Shown here piece by piece: positions 12,197 to 12,972 of a stretch of 12,972 nucleotides of DNA. The notes under the pieces were generated by a model, which saw only the letters and a program-made list of their open reading frames with translations, did no database searches and was not told the DNA's origin. Within the stretch, counting starts at the first letter, position 1. Each line of letters opens with the position of its first letter. The DNA is from an uncultured Collinsella sp. Its GTDB lineage: Bacteria; Actinomycetota; Coriobacteriia; Coriobacteriales; Coriobacteriaceae. The stretch lies in the NCBI GenBank assembly GCA_902470095.1, contig CABRFG010000060.1, forward strand, positions 1-12,972. The letters run 5' to 3'. The position numbers and the translations under genes are program-made.

Positions 12197-12972
12197 CTAG
12201 CAATCTACCATATCTACCCCGTCCTCTGATGGCTGGTTTTCTTGGATGATGCGGTCGAGCTCGTCGAGGTATTGCTGTAACAGGGGAGAGGGCTTGCGTT
12301 CATCGTGCATGATATAGCCTACGTGCATCGTCGGGGCATCTGCCAGCGGAATCGATGCCATGCCCCATTGCATTTCGTTTGAGAGCACGCCGGTGGAGAG
12401 CGTGTAGCCGTTCGAGGTGATCAGCAGGTTGGTGAGCGTGCCGCGGTCAGAGACTCGAATGTTGCGATCGCAGGGGATGTAGCTAAACGGCTCCTCGGCG
12501 TAATAGAAGGAGTTTGAGGTTCCCTGCTCAAAGCTGTAGCGCGTATAGGGCGTAAGGTCGGCAAGGGACAGCTGCGGGCGGCGGGCAAGCGGGTGGCGCT
12601 CACTTACGAACACGTGGACCTTTGCATCAAAGAGGTGATGGAAGCTTGCTCGGGCATCGGTAAAGGCTTTCTGTAGGACACGATTGTTAAAGTCGTCCAG
12701 ATAGAGGATGCCAATGTCGCTGCGAAACGCGCGGACGTCATCGATGATCTGCGACGTGGTGGTCTCGCGCATGATGAACTCGAACTTGTCGTCCCGGCAG
12801 CGCTCGACGACGTTGACGAAGGCCTCGACCGAAAAGGCGTAATGCTGGGCGGAAATGGCGAGGCGGGCTTGCGGGGTGCCGCCGTCCTCGTAGCGCGCCT
12901 CGAGCATGTCGGCCTGCTCTACGACCTGGCGCGCATAGCCCAAAAGCTCGGTGCCGTCGTTGGTGAGCGTGA
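12197..12972 (-). CDS. LysR-family transcriptional regulator, 5' end outside the window
   Basis: About 258 codons are visible. The frame is open to the window edge, and its first visible residues, TLTNDGTELLGYARQVVEQA, are the end of the LysR winged-helix domain and the linker helix. The DNA-recognition helix therefore lies beyond 12972, and the TTG at 12943 is not the true start. The rest is a periplasmic-binding-protein-like effector domain: QARLAISAQHYAFSVEAFVN (first strand and helix), DIGILYLDD, HVFVSERHPLARR, and the closing segment LQQYLDELDRIIQ. LysR regulators control nearby or divergent genes in response to a small molecule. The target and ligand cannot be inferred here because the upstream side is missing. 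Confidence 0.88.
   Translation of the reverse strand, partial: TLTNDGTELLGYARQVVEQADMLEARYEDGGTPQARLAISAQHYAFSVEAFVNVVERCRDDKFEFIMRETTTSQIIDDVRAFRSDIGILYLDDFNNRVLQKAFTDARASFHHLFDAKVHVFVSERHPLARRPQLSLADLTPYTRYSFEQGTSNSFYYAEEPFSYIPCDRNIRVSDRGTLTNLLITSNGYTLSTGVLSNEMQWGMASIPLADAPTMHVGYIMHDERKPSPLLQQYLDELDRIIQENQPSEDGVDMVDC

Overview
The window looks like a chromosomal segment of a high-GC, strictly anaerobic or fermentative Gram-positive bacterium, most plausibly a Coriobacteriia member such as Collinsella. This is inferred from base composition, the class III ribonucleotide reductase with an NrdR-type box, the SlyD-like and UreE-like pair and the general gene style. No taxonomic marker is present to prove it.

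Left part (1-3914): the 3' portion of a tRNA-Val (anticodon GAC) with an encoded CCA and its own terminator. A gene-free stretch follows, then a promoter overlapped by an NrdR box, a long structured leader and nrdD (anaerobic ribonucleotide reductase). nrdG, its activase, lies 427 bases downstream. The nrdD-nrdG gap holds a 139-bp near-perfect palindrome, a pair of 15-bp direct repeats resembling CRP/FNR-family sites placed as for a class II promoter, and an 84-bp palindrome just before the nrdG ribosome binding site.

Folate block (3981-5651): folE (GTP cyclohydrolase I), an HD-domain phosphohydrolase that starts 2 bp after folE, and folB (dihydroneopterin aldolase). folP and folK are not in the window. 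The HD protein sits where the poorly defined dihydroneopterin triphosphate dephosphorylation step would be expected.

Middle (5658-8653): two minus-strand hydrolases, a YgjP/DUF45-type zinc metallopeptidase and an M19 membrane-dipeptidase homologue. Divergent from them is a plus-strand pair, a SlyD-like FKBP peptidyl-prolyl isomerase followed 3 bp later by a UreE-like nickel chaperone. No urease genes are visible, so the pair may serve another nickel enzyme. A strong hairpin terminator closes this pair.

Right part (8738-12972): a Cof-type HAD phosphatase on the plus strand converges on a minus-strand block. That block is a PerR-like Fur-family repressor, an acylphosphatase domain protein coupled to a Gfo/Idh/MocA oxidoreductase, ribonuclease HI with a GTG start, and a LysR-family regulator whose DNA-binding N-terminus runs off the window.

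Most of the window is ordinary housekeeping. The unusual parts are the nrdD-nrdG regulatory and intergenic sequences, the HD protein of the folate cluster and the SlyD/UreE pair.
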